Assembly (NCBI GenBank): GCA_964636865.1
Contig: CAZWVJ010000018.1
Coordinates: forward strand, 1 to 32,713
Direction: 5' to 3'
Length of the DNA stretch: 32,713 bases
DNA from: B1SED10-75 sp964636865
GTDB taxonomy: Bacteria > Bacillota > Dethiobacteria > DTU022 > PWGO01
Part shown: positions 7,245 through 14,953 of the stretch, one piece after another
How positions within the stretch are numbered: position 1 is the first letter of the stretch
Layout: every line of letters starts with the position of its first letter
Made by a program: the position numbers and the translations under genes
The notes under the pieces: model-generated
The model's input: only the letters and a program-made list of their open reading frames with translations
Told to the model about the DNA's origin: nothing
Databases searched by the model: none

Positions 7245-8474
7245 ATGGCTTTATTAGTAAAAAAATACGGGGGAAGTTCTCTGGCAACAATCGATCACAT
7301 TAAAAAAGTAGCGCAGGATATTTCTGCCGATCATCAAAAAGGAAACATGGTGGCAGTCATTCTTTCAGCTATGTCAGGGGAAACCGATCGTCTAATCGAA
7401 CTTTCTCGTTCAGTAAGCGATATGCCTCCTATGCCTAGAGAGCAGGATTCCATCGTGTCTACGGGAGAACAGATCAGCACCGCACTTATGGCTATAACTC
7501 TTGAAAATTTGGGGTGTCCGGCACGTTCTTATCTGGGGTGGCATATCCCGATGATTACAGATAGTTCATATCAAAAAGCGCGTATTTTAGAAGTAGGCAA
7601 GGATAATTTAATGCAAACGTTAAATGAAGGCAAGGTAGCGGTGATTGCAGGTTTTCAAGGCATTAACGATAAAGGAGATATAACTACCCTGGGGCGAGGT
7701 GGCTCAGATACAACCGCAGTAGCTGTTGCAGCTGCATTGAATGCAGATGCTTGTGAAATATATACAGATGTAGACGGGGTTTACACTGCCGACCCCAATA
7801 TTTGTTCCCGGGCACGCCATCTTAACATGGTAACTTACGAAGAAATGTTGGAAATGGCCGGCTTGGGAGCAAAAGTTTTACAAATAAGAGCGGTAGAATT
7901 AGCACGCAAATATAAAGTGCCTTTATTAGTAAAATCCTCTTTTGGAGGAAATAGATATACATGGATAAGGGAGGAGGAGAGCAATATGATGGAAGATGCT
8001 GTTATTTCAGGGGTTACACTTGATCGTAATGAGGCTAAAATTTCTGTTATGAATATACCTGACGAACCGGGTGTTGCCCATCGTATTATAAATCCGTTAG
8101 CTGAATCAGCAATAAATGTGGATATGATCATTCAAAATGTGAGCATTGACGGTTTTACAGATCTTACTTTTACTGTGCCTTCTACGGATTTGCACCAAGC
8201 AACCTCTTTAATCGAAAAAGTGGCCTATGATATTGGAGCCAAAGAAGTACGCACTAATGACTCCATTGCTAAAGTATCGGTGGTAGGTACGGGAATGAAA
8301 AATCATCCCGGTGTGGCAGCCCGCATGTTTAAAGCTCTGGCTGATGAAAATATAAATATTCAGATGATTAGCACCTCCGAGATACGCATTTCCTGCATTA
8401 TAGATTCCAAGTATGGAGAACTCAGTGTAAGAATTTTACATGATGTTTTTGAGTTAGATAAATCTCAAAAATAA
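7245..8474 (+). CDS. lysC: Aspartate kinase, alpha subunit (class with two ACT domains)
   Basis: Phosphorylates L-aspartate, the first step of the lysine, threonine, methionine and diaminopimelate pathway. The 409-aa length matches the 408-aa Bacillus LysC (aspartokinase II) alpha subunit. The kinase domain (1-250) shows KKYGGSS at 6-12 and GRGGSDTT at 150-157. Two ACT regulatory domains (about 264-340 and 345-405) bind the feedback amino acid at the subunit interface. The ATG at 7245 gives the canonical MALLVKKYGGSSL start and lies 1 nt after the recD2 stop, with SD GGGTGG (7234-7239), so translation is coupled; an in-frame GTG at 7236 lies inside the SD. Inhibition by lysine, with or without threonine, cannot be read from sequence. 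No lysine riboswitch is visible upstream. Confidence 0.95.
   Translation: MALLVKKYGGSSLATIDHIKKVAQDISADHQKGNMVAVILSAMSGETDRLIELSRSVSDMPPMPREQDSIVSTGEQISTALMAITLENLGCPARSYLGWHIPMITDSSYQKARILEVGKDNLMQTLNEGKVAVIAGFQGINDKGDITTLGRGGSDTTAVAVAAALNADACEIYTDVDGVYTADPNICSRARHLNMVTYEEMLEMAGLGAKVLQIRAVELARKYKVPLLVKSSFGGNRYTWIREEESNMMEDAVISGVTLDRNEAKISVMNIPDEPGVAHRIINPLAESAINVDMIIQNVSIDGFTDLTFTVPSTDLHQATSLIEKVAYDIGAKEVRTNDSIAKVSVVGTGMKNHPGVAARMFKALADENINIQMISTSEIRISCIIDSKYGELSVRILHDVFELDKSQK
7986..8474 (+). CDS. lysC: Aspartate kinase beta subunit from an internal in-frame start
   Basis: Inside lysC a very strong ribosome binding site (AAGGGAGGAGG, 7967-7977) lies 8 nt before two consecutive in-frame ATG codons (7986 and 7989; residues 248 and 249 of the long form). 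Translation from here yields about 162 residues comprising just the two ACT domains. In Bacillus subtilis aspartokinase II the beta subunit of 163 residues is made the same way from an internal start, giving an alpha2-beta2 enzyme. Position and length therefore match a known mechanism. The SD codes for the linker RDEEE-like residues IREEES, so some purine richness is expected by coding, but the full match and spacing are better than chance. Confidence 0.75.
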   Translation: MMEDAVISGVTLDRNEAKISVMNIPDEPGVAHRIINPLAESAINVDMIIQNVSIDGFTDLTFTVPSTDLHQATSLIEKVAYDIGAKEVRTNDSIAKVSVVGTGMKNHPGVAARMFKALADENINIQMISTSEIRISCIIDSKYGELSVRILHDVFELDKSQK

Positions 8475-8506
8475 ATAAAAAAATTCGCAAGAAAGGAATG
8501 ATTAAG

Positions 8507-10507
8507 ATGGAACATTTATTTACTCCAAATTATATCGGAAATATGGAAGTAAAAAACAGGATTGTGATGCCGGCAATGCATCTAAATTATACTCCGGAGG
8601 GAGAAATAAATTCTAAAGTAATTGAGTTTTATAAAGAAAGAGCTAAAGGTGGAGTGGGGTTAATTATTGTTGGGGGATGCAAGATTGATGATGTGGGATC
8701 AGGACCTATGATGATAGATGTCAGTGATCGTCGTTTTTTGGAAGGGCTGAAGCAGCTAACAGGTGCAATCCACAATGAAGGAGCAAAGATTGCCGCTCAA
8801 TTATACCAGGCAGGAAGATATGCCCATTCCGCTTTTAGTGGCAAGCAACCGGTTGCCCCGTCTCCAATAGCTTCCCGTTTAACTCGAGAGGAACCCCGTG
8901 AACTCACAGTTGAAGAAATTAAAGAGCTTGTAGAAACTTTTGCCAATTCAGCCCTTATTGTTAAAGAAGCAGGCTTTGATGCTGTGGAAATTATAGGCAG
9001 TGCCGGATATATTATTTCCCAATTTCTCTCGCCTATTACCAATAAGAGAGAGGATGAATATGGCGGTGAACTGGCGAATCGCATGAAATTTGGTTTAGAA
9101 GTAGTAAGCAGAGTTAGAGAAGCAGTCGGCCCCGATTTTCCCATAATAGTTAGAGTGGGTGGGAATGATTTTATGCCAGGCGGCAATACTAACGTAGAAA
9201 TCCGTGAATTTTGCCGTAATCTTGATCAAATAGGTATCGATTGCTTAAATGTTACCGGAGGATGGCATGAAACTCGTGTACCTCAGCTTACTATGAACGT
9301 TCCGCCTGGAACATTTGTCTATTTAGCGGAGAATATAAGAAAAGAGGTTTCCGTTCCCGTTATTGCCTGCAATCGTATTAATAATCCGGAATTAGCCGAA
9401 AACATTATTGCTGAAGGGCGCGCTGATTTTGTGGGGGTAGCTCGCGGTATGATAGCTGATCAAGAGTTTCCCCTAAAAGCCAAAAAAGGGCGTCCGGAAA
9501 AGATTCGCAAATGCCTGGGCTGCAACCAGGGTTGCCTGGACAATGTTTTTAGCCTACAACAAGTTACATGCCTTGTAAACCCCAGAGCTGGCAAAGAAGA
9601 AGAAACACCTATCGTGCCTACGGATAACCCCAAGAACATTTTGGTTATAGGCGGCGGGGTTGCAGGTATGGAAGCTTCAAGAGTAGCAGCTTTACGGGGA
9701 CATAATGTGAGCTTATGGGAACAAGAAGAAAAGCTGGGGGGACAAATTCATCTGGCGGCAGCACCACCCGGCCGAGCTGATTTTCTAAATCTTTATAATT
9801 ACCTTGAGCAAGAAATTAACGAACTTGGAGTTGATATACATCTTAATTGTCGGGCTAATTTATCAAAAGTACAGGAAGAAAACTTTGATGCTGTTGTAGT
9901 GGCTACCGGCGCAAAGCAGATAAAACCTGATATACCGGGAATTGAAAATTCTAATGTAGTCATGGCCTGGGATGTTTTGGAAGGGAAATCGTTTGTAAAA
10001 GACAATGTAGTAGTGTTGGGCGGTGGTGCTATAGGAGTAGAAACCGCAATGTTTATTGCCGATCAGGGAACAATTTCCGCAGAATCATTAAAATTCTTAT
10101 TTGCTCGTCAGGCAGAAGATACGGATGTATTGTATGAATTGGTAACTAAAGGTCAAAAAAATGTTACTGTGGTGGAAATGTTAAAGAAAATAGGGAAAGA
10201 CATCGGTCTTTCAACCCGCTGGACCATGATTGATGATCTGCGCCGCAGTAATGTAAAAACGTTAAAAAATACCACTGCCAAAGAAATCACATCTCAAGGT
10301 GTGATTACTGAGAATGAAGAAGGAGAAGAAAATTTAATTCCGGCAGATACTATAGTAGTGGCTGTCGGCTCAATAGCAGAAAATACCCTTTATAATGAGT
10401 TAAAAGAAGCATTAACTAAAGATACATATGTTATTGGTGATGCAGCCAACCCTCAAAAAGCTATGGAAGCTATGCACGAAGCTTTTGAACTGGCAACGCA
10501 ATTGTAA
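8507..10507 (+). CDS. NADH:flavin oxidoreductase, 2,4-dienoyl-CoA reductase-like
   Basis: 666-aa multidomain flavoprotein of the old-yellow-enzyme family. An FMN TIM barrel (about 1-330) is followed by a 4Fe-4S cluster motif (C336-x2-C339-x3-C343-x11-C355), an FAD-binding fold (GGGVAG 382-387) and an NAD(P)H-binding fold (GGGAIG 505-510). Tyr168 (SAGYIIS) and His254 (GGWHETR) align with the catalytic Tyr166 and His252 of E. coli 2,4-dienoyl-CoA reductase, supporting reduction of an enoyl or dienoyl substrate. The physiological substrate in anaerobes is often unproven. ATG at 8507 is chosen over ATG at 8498 because the SD GAAAGGA (8491-8497) directly abuts the latter and is 9 nt from the former. 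It sits 32 nt after lysC and probably belongs to the same transcript. Confidence 0.88.
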   Translation: MEHLFTPNYIGNMEVKNRIVMPAMHLNYTPEGEINSKVIEFYKERAKGGVGLIIVGGCKIDDVGSGPMMIDVSDRRFLEGLKQLTGAIHNEGAKIAAQLYQAGRYAHSAFSGKQPVAPSPIASRLTREEPRELTVEEIKELVETFANSALIVKEAGFDAVEIIGSAGYIISQFLSPITNKREDEYGGELANRMKFGLEVVSRVREAVGPDFPIIVRVGGNDFMPGGNTNVEIREFCRNLDQIGIDCLNVTGGWHETRVPQLTMNVPPGTFVYLAENIRKEVSVPVIACNRINNPELAENIIAEGRADFVGVARGMIADQEFPLKAKKGRPEKIRKCLGCNQGCLDNVFSLQQVTCLVNPRAGKEEETPIVPTDNPKNILVIGGGVAGMEASRVAALRGHNVSLWEQEEKLGGQIHLAAAPPGRADFLNLYNYLEQEINELGVDIHLNCRANLSKVQEENFDAVVVATGAKQIKPDIPGIENSNVVMAWDVLEGKSFVKDNVVVLGGGAIGVETAMFIADQGTISAESLKFLFARQAEDTDVLYELVTKGQKNVTVVEMLKKIGKDIGLSTRWTMIDDLRRSNVKTLKNTTAKEITSQGVITENEEGEENLIPADTIVVAVGSIAENTLYNELKEALTKDTYVIGDAANPQKAMEAMHEAFELATQL

Positions 10508-10540
10508 ACTATTAGTTAATTATTTTGGAGGAGAGGTATT

Positions 10541-11314
10541 ATGGACAATCAAGGATATTATGACATAGATAATTCCCCTTTAATTAATTTTCTTTTTTAT
10601 CCACGTAAATATTTTAGACCCGGTCCGGATAATTCCTTTGATTTTATGGTAGAAGTTGAAGAAGGTATAAATATATCATGCCGATTTTTTTACAATAATC
10701 AAGAAGACCCCTGGATTCTTTATTTTCACGGAAACGGGGAAGTTGTGAGCGATTATAATGATATAGCTCCTTTTTATACCCGGAACGGATTAAATATTGT
10801 AGTGGCAGATTACCGGGGCTATGGCACTAGTGATGGTTCTCCTTCATTTTCTTCTTTAATAAGTGATGGACATGTTTTATTCCACAATATAGTGGAAAAA
10901 CTCCAAAATTTAGGGTGGAGCAATGATATATGGATTATGGGAAGATCCTTGGGCAGCATTTCAGCTCTGGAATTAACTTTTCATCATGAATCTAAAATAA
11001 ACGGTTTAATAATAGAAAGTGGATTTGTGAGCCCTTCTAATTTATTAAAACATCTGGGGCTACCTTCTTTTGGTTTGAATTTAGAAAAGCTGGAAGAAGA
11101 ATCTTTGCAAAAAATTAAAAACATAAATCTCCCCACATTAATAATCCACGGGGAATATGATTCCTTAATACCTGCTCAAGAAGGTGAAAAGCTCTTGCAA
11201 AATATAGGCAGTGAAGACAAAGAATTAATTATTATTCCGGGAGCTGACCACAACGATATTATGTTTGTAGATCAAGCTCGTTATTTCGGAGCCATTAAAG
11301 ATTTTATAAAATGA
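10541..11314 (+). CDS. Alpha/beta hydrolase (BEM46/FrsA-like)
   Basis: 257-aa serine hydrolase of unknown substrate. The fold shows an oxyanion-loop motif YFHGNGE, a DYRGYGTSDG strand-turn, nucleophile elbow GRSLGS with Ser136, acid Asp207 (HGEYDSLIP) and His237 (GADHNDI), so the catalytic triad is complete. There is no signal peptide, which suggests a cytosolic location. The ATG has an excellent SD (GGAGGAGAGG, 10527-10536). It lies 33 nt after the flavoenzyme and closes the group before the bidirectional terminator. An esterase, thioesterase or peptidase role is possible. Confidence 0.85.
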   Translation: MDNQGYYDIDNSPLINFLFYPRKYFRPGPDNSFDFMVEVEEGINISCRFFYNNQEDPWILYFHGNGEVVSDYNDIAPFYTRNGLNIVVADYRGYGTSDGSPSFSSLISDGHVLFHNIVEKLQNLGWSNDIWIMGRSLGSISALELTFHHESKINGLIIESGFVSPSNLLKHLGLPSFGLNLEKLEEESLQKIKNINLPTLIIHGEYDSLIPAQEGEKLLQNIGSEDKELIIIPGADHNDIMFVDQARYFGAIKDFIK

Positions 11315-11330
11315 TTATATTAAAATAAAC

Positions 11331-11382
11331 AAAACAATAAATCCTCTCCCGCCTTTAGATGCAGAAGAGGATTTATTGTTTT
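11331..11382. terminator. Bidirectional intrinsic terminator
   Basis: AAAACAATAAATCCTCT (11331-11347) and AGAGGATTTATTGTTTT (11366-11382) are perfect reverse complements: a 17-bp stem with an 18-nt loop. The A-run and T-run form the ends of the stem, so each strand reads a stem followed by T residues. It lies between convergent genes (hydrolase on plus, YlbF-family on minus) and can end both transcripts. Confidence 0.85.
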
Positions 11383-11417
11383 ACGATTAAAAAAGCTGTA
11401 AAACCAAATAATTAACT

Positions 11418-11759
11418 TTAATGATTTTCTTGGTTTTCAGTGATCCCCTCACTAATAGCATTGTTGATGTTCTCCATCACTTGACTAAATTGTTCTTGAG
11501 CTTTAAGAAAAGATTGAATGGTAATATTTCCTTGCATCTGTTCTTTTAATTGGTTAAATTCATTCATTTGCTCATCGCTGGGTTCTACACCTGATTTTTG
11601 AGCAAAATTGATTTGATCTTGAACTTCGTTAATCTTTTCTACCAACTGAGATGCATTTGAATCTTCCTTAATACTTTCATTTGCTCTTTCAAGCTCTTGG
11701 TATTCGGGAGTTTTTTTAATCTCCCGACCAAGTTCTCTTGCCTTTTCCATTAAATCCAT
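11418..11759 (-). CDS. YlbF/YmcA family regulator
   Basis: 113-aa, highly charged, all-helical protein of the Com_YlbF family. It begins MDLMEKARELGREIKKTPEYQELERANE, typical of the family. In Bacillus, YlbF and YmcA join YaaT in the Y-complex that directs RNase Y cleavage of mRNAs and affects competence, sporulation and biofilm. This single gene cannot be assigned to one paralogue. The minus-strand start ATG (11759-11757) has GGAGG 9 nt upstream. It is the only minus-strand gene in the window, transcribed divergently from the carboxylesterase and convergently with the upstream hydrolase. A second in-frame ATG three codons later could also serve. Confidence 0.85.
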   Translation of the reverse strand: MDLMEKARELGREIKKTPEYQELERANESIKEDSNASQLVEKINEVQDQINFAQKSGVEPSDEQMNEFNQLKEQMQGNITIQSFLKAQEQFSQVMENINNAISEGITENQENH

Positions 11760-11984
11760 TAAACATTACCTCCTGCATCAAATTTAATTCCAAAAGCATA
11801 ATTTCTTTAAATCAATTAAAAATCCTTCATTCATTTAATATTTTTTTTATAAACTTTCTTACCAGTTTTTTAACATAATAGTTTATTAAGCAGGGATTAG
11901 ATAACAGCATGTGGAATAACTGAATGGTTATTAATTTTTTGAAGTGGTATTTTGTAAATTTCATTTAAAGAGGAGAAGATACCC

Positions 11985-12734
11985 ATGCATGAAAAATTAA
12001 TGGTAGGCGGAGAACCTTTTTTTTATAAAGCAGGAAAAGTCGGTTGCTTGTTGGTACATGGTTTTACCGGCACACCTTCTTCACTTCAACCTATGGGAGA
12101 ATTTTTGGCAAATAATGGTCTAACTGTTCTGGGGATCCGTCTGGCAGGTCATGGGACGAAGGTGGAAGATATGCATAATTGTACTTATAAAGATTGGATT
12201 ACTTCAGCCGAAAAAGGCCTGCAAGAGCTTAAAAAACATTGCCAATATATTTATGTAGCGGGTCTTTCATTGGGAGGCTCAATATCTTTGCACCTGGCAT
12301 ATCATTATCCTGACACGGTTAAAGGTGTTATTCCTATATGCGCTCCAGTGTTTATGAATGATCTTAAAATGAAGCTGGTACCCATTTTAAAATATTTTGT
12401 AAAAACCGTTCCCGCTATTGGAGGTAATTTAAAAGATCCAGAAGCGGAAGAAATAACCTATGATAAAACCTCTGTACCGGCCACTCATCAATTAATAAAA
12501 TTTTTGAGGGTGGTAAAAAACGAACTGCCTTATATTAATCAGCCCGTTCTAATTTTTGCCTCTCAAGAAGATGCTGTGGTATCTCCTCAAAATGCATTAT
12601 ATATTTTAAATAATATTGGTTCACCTTCAAAGGAACTGGTATGGTTGGAAGACTCTTATCACGTGGCTACGTTGGACTATGATAAAACTCTAATATTTGA
12701 GAAAGTCCTCAAATTTATTAATGAGGGGGTTTAA
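11985..12734 (+). CDS. Carboxylesterase (Est30-like alpha/beta hydrolase)
   Basis: 249-aa monoacylglycerol lipase/carboxylesterase type hydrolase. Its size and catalytic geometry closely match Geobacillus Est30 (247 aa; Ser94-Asp193-His223): here Ser95 in GLSLGG, Asp196 in SQEDAVV, His226 in SYHVATLD. The oxyanion region is LLVHGFTGTPSS and the GHG motif is in LAGHGTKVEDM. It has no signal peptide and is presumably cytosolic, hydrolysing short- to medium-chain esters or lactones. SD AAGAGGAGA lies about 8 nt before the ATG. It stands alone between the divergent YlbF-family gene and the rimP promoter. A palindromic stretch (GAGGG/CCCTC, 12724-12741) overlaps its stop codon but lacks a T-tract. 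Confidence 0.9.
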   Translation: MHEKLMVGGEPFFYKAGKVGCLLVHGFTGTPSSLQPMGEFLANNGLTVLGIRLAGHGTKVEDMHNCTYKDWITSAEKGLQELKKHCQYIYVAGLSLGGSISLHLAYHYPDTVKGVIPICAPVFMNDLKMKLVPILKYFVKTVPAIGGNLKDPEAEEITYDKTSVPATHQLIKFLRVVKNELPYINQPVLIFASQEDAVVSPQNALYILNNIGSPSKELVWLEDSYHVATLDYDKTLIFEKVLKFINEGV

Positions 12735-12770
12735 AACCCTCGAATACATTTAAAAGTACACTTTTAGTTC

Positions 12771-12799
12771 TTGCAATTACAGGCGCACTATGTTAGGAT
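12771..12799 (+). promoter_or_regulatory. Promoter of the rimP-nusA-infB operon
   Basis: TTGCAA (12771-12776), exactly 17 nt, then TAGGAT (12794-12799), with the extended -10 dinucleotide TG at 12791-12792. Spacing and both hexamers fit a sigma-A promoter. Start would be near 12806, about 90 nt before rimP. A perfect palindrome TAAAAGT-AC-ACTTTTA (12751-12766) sits just upstream of the -35 and could be an operator. Confidence 0.6.
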
Positions 12800-12825
12800 T
12801 TTAGTGAGTACTTATTATTGAGTGC

Positions 12826-12849
12826 AAAGAGTGGGGGTGCCCACTCTTT
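12826..12849 (+). terminator. Leader hairpin of rimP operon (attenuator or terminator-like)
   Basis: AAAGAGTGGG (12826-12835) pairs perfectly with CCCACTCTTT (12840-12849) around a GGTG loop, followed by the weak T-stretch CATTTTAA. It begins about 20 nt after the predicted start of the rimP transcript, so it may act as an attenuator or 5' stabilising hairpin; it could also end read-through from the carboxylesterase gene. Confidence 0.55.
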
Positions 12850-12894
12850 CATTTTAAGCAGATTTTATTAGCAGGTAGGAGGTTGACACTATAA

Positions 12895-13401
12895 GTGTAC
12901 ACGAAAAATGAAATATTATCTAAAATAGAAGAAATAATAACTCCAATTATAGATAATTATGAAATGGAGTTAGTAGATTTGAAATGGTCGCAAAAGAGCG
13001 GTAATTGGGTTCTATGTATTTATATTGACAAAGAAGAGGGTATTACCTTAAATGATTGTGAAGTTGTCAATCATGAAATTTCCGATTTATTAGATCGCAA
13101 AGATATAATAAGCCATCATTATGTATTGGAAATTTCTTCTCCGGGGTTGGAAAGGCCATTAAAGAAGAAAAATGACTTTGATAGATTTACAGGTCATAAC
13201 ATAAAAATATCTACCCATGAACCTTTACAGGGGCAAAAAAATTTTAAAGGCCGCTTGCGGGGTATTGATACAGAAGATAACATTTTGCTTCAATTTAATG
13301 ACAGTGGCAATGAAGTCCAAATACCTTTAAGAAAAATAGCAAAAGCCAACCTCATATTTAAGCCGGAATTCGGTAAGAATTCGAAAGGAGGAAAAAAATA
13401 A
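12895..13401 (+). CDS. rimP: Ribosome maturation factor RimP
   Basis: 168-aa cytosolic factor needed for 30S subunit maturation (YlxS in Bacillus). The N-terminal domain (IEEIITPIIDNYEMELVDLKW...CIYIDKEEGITLNDCE) and the signature YVLEISSPGLERPLKK around residues 80-95 are diagnostic; an SH3-like C-terminal domain follows. The start is GTG with AGGAGG (12877-12882) 12 nt upstream, a long spacing; no alternative in-frame start lies closer. A short palindrome ACACT-ATA-AGTGT (12886-12898) covers the start codon and could limit initiation. It is the first gene of the operon, and its stop abuts the nusA TTG with no gap. Confidence 0.95.
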   Translation: MYTKNEILSKIEEIITPIIDNYEMELVDLKWSQKSGNWVLCIYIDKEEGITLNDCEVVNHEISDLLDRKDIISHHYVLEISSPGLERPLKKKNDFDRFTGHNIKISTHEPLQGQKNFKGRLRGIDTEDNILLQFNDSGNEVQIPLRKIAKANLIFKPEFGKNSKGGKK

Positions 13402-14649
13402 TTGAGAGAAGATCTGTTAGCAGCCCTTGATTCTATTGAGAAAGAAAGGGGTATTGATAAAGAAATCCTTTTTGAAGCTATAGAAGTAGCTTTGATGTCA
13501 GCTTACAAACGTAATTTTAATCATGTTACAAATGCAAAAGCAGAAATAAACCGTGATACGGGAGAAATGAAAGTTTTTAGGAGTTATGATGTGGTAGAAG
13601 AAGTTAGCAATTCTCAAACGGAGATGAATATTGAGGAAGCTCGTAAATATAATCCGGAAGTTAATTTAGGAGAAATAGTGGAAGTTGAAGTAACACCAAA
13701 AGACTTCGGCAGAATTGCTGCTCAAACTGCAAAGCAGGTAGTTATCCAGCGTATTCGAGAAGCAGAAAGAGAAATAGTTTATGAAGAATATGTAGATCGA
13801 GTAACTGAAGTTGTTACGGGTGTAGTACAACGGTTTGAACAAAAAAATATTTATATTGACCTGGGCAGAGCAGAGGCAATTTTGCCCCCGGAAGAACAAA
13901 TACCTTATGAAAGACCCAAACAGGGGGAAAGAATAAAAGTTTTTATTCTTGATGTGCAAAAGACTACCAAAGGTCCGCAAATTATAGTATCCCGAGCCCA
14001 TCCAGGTTTAATGAAACGACTTTTTGAGGTGGAGGTTCCGGAAATCTACGACGGAATTATCGAAGTAAAAGGAGCAGTCAGAGAACCGGGAAACCGTTCT
14101 AAAATAGCGGTATTCTCTTCAAATAGCGATGTGGACTCGGTGGGATCATTAGTGGGGCCGAAAGGCTCACGTGTTCAGTCTGTAACCAATGAATTAAGAG
14201 GTGAAAAGATTGACATTATACAATGGAGTGAAAACCCCGAGGAATTTATAAAAAATTCATTAAGCCCGGCACGCGTGAGTTCCGTAAAAATTGATTATGA
14301 AAACAACGGTGCTCAGGTAATAGTACCCGATAATCAATTATCACTGGCTATAGGCCGAGAAGGGCAAAATGCCCGGCTGGCTGCTAAAATATGCGGATGG
14401 AAAATAGATATACTTAGCGAATCACAGGTAGAAGAATTAGAAGTTGATAAAAATACTTCTTCAGAGGGTGAAGAGACTGATCTTATAGATAAAGAAGTAA
14501 AAGATTCCTTAAAAAATTCTTCATTTAGTAGCCATTCTGAAGAAGAAGTAGAAGAAGAAGAACAAGAAGAAGTGGAAGAAGAGCAGACTGAAAATCTTAT
14601 GGGGGAAAATACAGAAAAGGAGGACAACGAAGTTGACCAAACTTCGTAA
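13402..14649 (+). CDS. nusA: Transcription termination/antitermination factor NusA
   Basis: RNA polymerase-binding factor that modulates pausing, termination and antitermination. Domain order: N-terminal polymerase-binding domain (1-125), S1 domain (from about 134, VTGVVQRFEQKNIYIDLGRA), KH1 (GPKGSR near 252) and KH2 (AIGREGQNARLAAK near 318). Residues about 344-415 form an extra Ser/Glu-rich acidic tail ending in runs of glutamate; Bacillus NusA (about 371 aa) lacks such a tail. The TTG start immediately follows the rimP stop and has AAAGGAGG (13384-13391) 10 nt upstream. The 3' end overlaps ylxR by 17 nt. NusA is known to regulate its own operon in E. coli; the leader hairpin upstream of rimP would be a place for that. 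Confidence 0.97.
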   Translation: MREDLLAALDSIEKERGIDKEILFEAIEVALMSAYKRNFNHVTNAKAEINRDTGEMKVFRSYDVVEEVSNSQTEMNIEEARKYNPEVNLGEIVEVEVTPKDFGRIAAQTAKQVVIQRIREAEREIVYEEYVDRVTEVVTGVVQRFEQKNIYIDLGRAEAILPPEEQIPYERPKQGERIKVFILDVQKTTKGPQIIVSRAHPGLMKRLFEVEVPEIYDGIIEVKGAVREPGNRSKIAVFSSNSDVDSVGSLVGPKGSRVQSVTNELRGEKIDIIQWSENPEEFIKNSLSPARVSSVKIDYENNGAQVIVPDNQLSLAIGREGQNARLAAKICGWKIDILSESQVEELEVDKNTSSEGEETDLIDKEVKDSLKNSSFSSHSEEEVEEEEQEEVEEEQTENLMGENTEKEDNEVDQTS

Positions 14650-14905
14650 AATTCCCCAAAGAGTGTGCGTGGGGTGTCGAGAAAAAAAACCCAAAAAAGA
14701 ACTAATAAGAATAGTCCGGACACCTGAAGGTAATGTAGATGTAGATTTTACCGGCAAGAAATCTGGCCGGGGTGTTTATATTTGTCATCAAAAGGATTGT
14801 TTGCACTCAGCCACTAAAGGGAAAAAGCTAGCAAAAAATTTAAAAACTTATATTCCGCCTGAGGTTATAGAAAAACTATTTGATAGTTTTGAGGAGATAC
14901 AGTAA
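14633..14905 (+). CDS. rnpM: YlxR/RnpM family RNA-binding protein
   Basis: 90-aa basic protein of the YlxR family, recently described in Bacillus as a modulator of RNase P (RnpM). It shows the family signature RVCVGCREKKPKKELIRIV (residues 10-28) and GRGVYICHQKDC, with conserved cysteines and basic patches for RNA binding. TTG start with AAGGAGG (14617-14623) 9 nt upstream, inside the end of nusA, so translation is coupled. In Bacillus the next gene is ylxQ (L7Ae-like), but here only 48 noncoding bases separate ylxR from infB. Confidence 0.92.
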   Translation: MTKLRKIPQRVCVGCREKKPKKELIRIVRTPEGNVDVDFTGKKSGRGVYICHQKDCLHSATKGKKLAKNLKTYIPPEVIEKLFDSFEEIQ

Positions 14906-14953
14906 AAATAAATTACTCTAAAGTCGATAAAATGAAATGGGAGGTGAATTGAG

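Noticed and set aside
14334..14757. Two overlapping minus-strand frames, one serine-rich and one phenylalanine-rich, opposite the end of nusA
   Set aside because: They are the mirror of the glutamate-rich NusA tail (GAA/GAG codons read back as TTC/CTC); there is no SD and no family resemblance.
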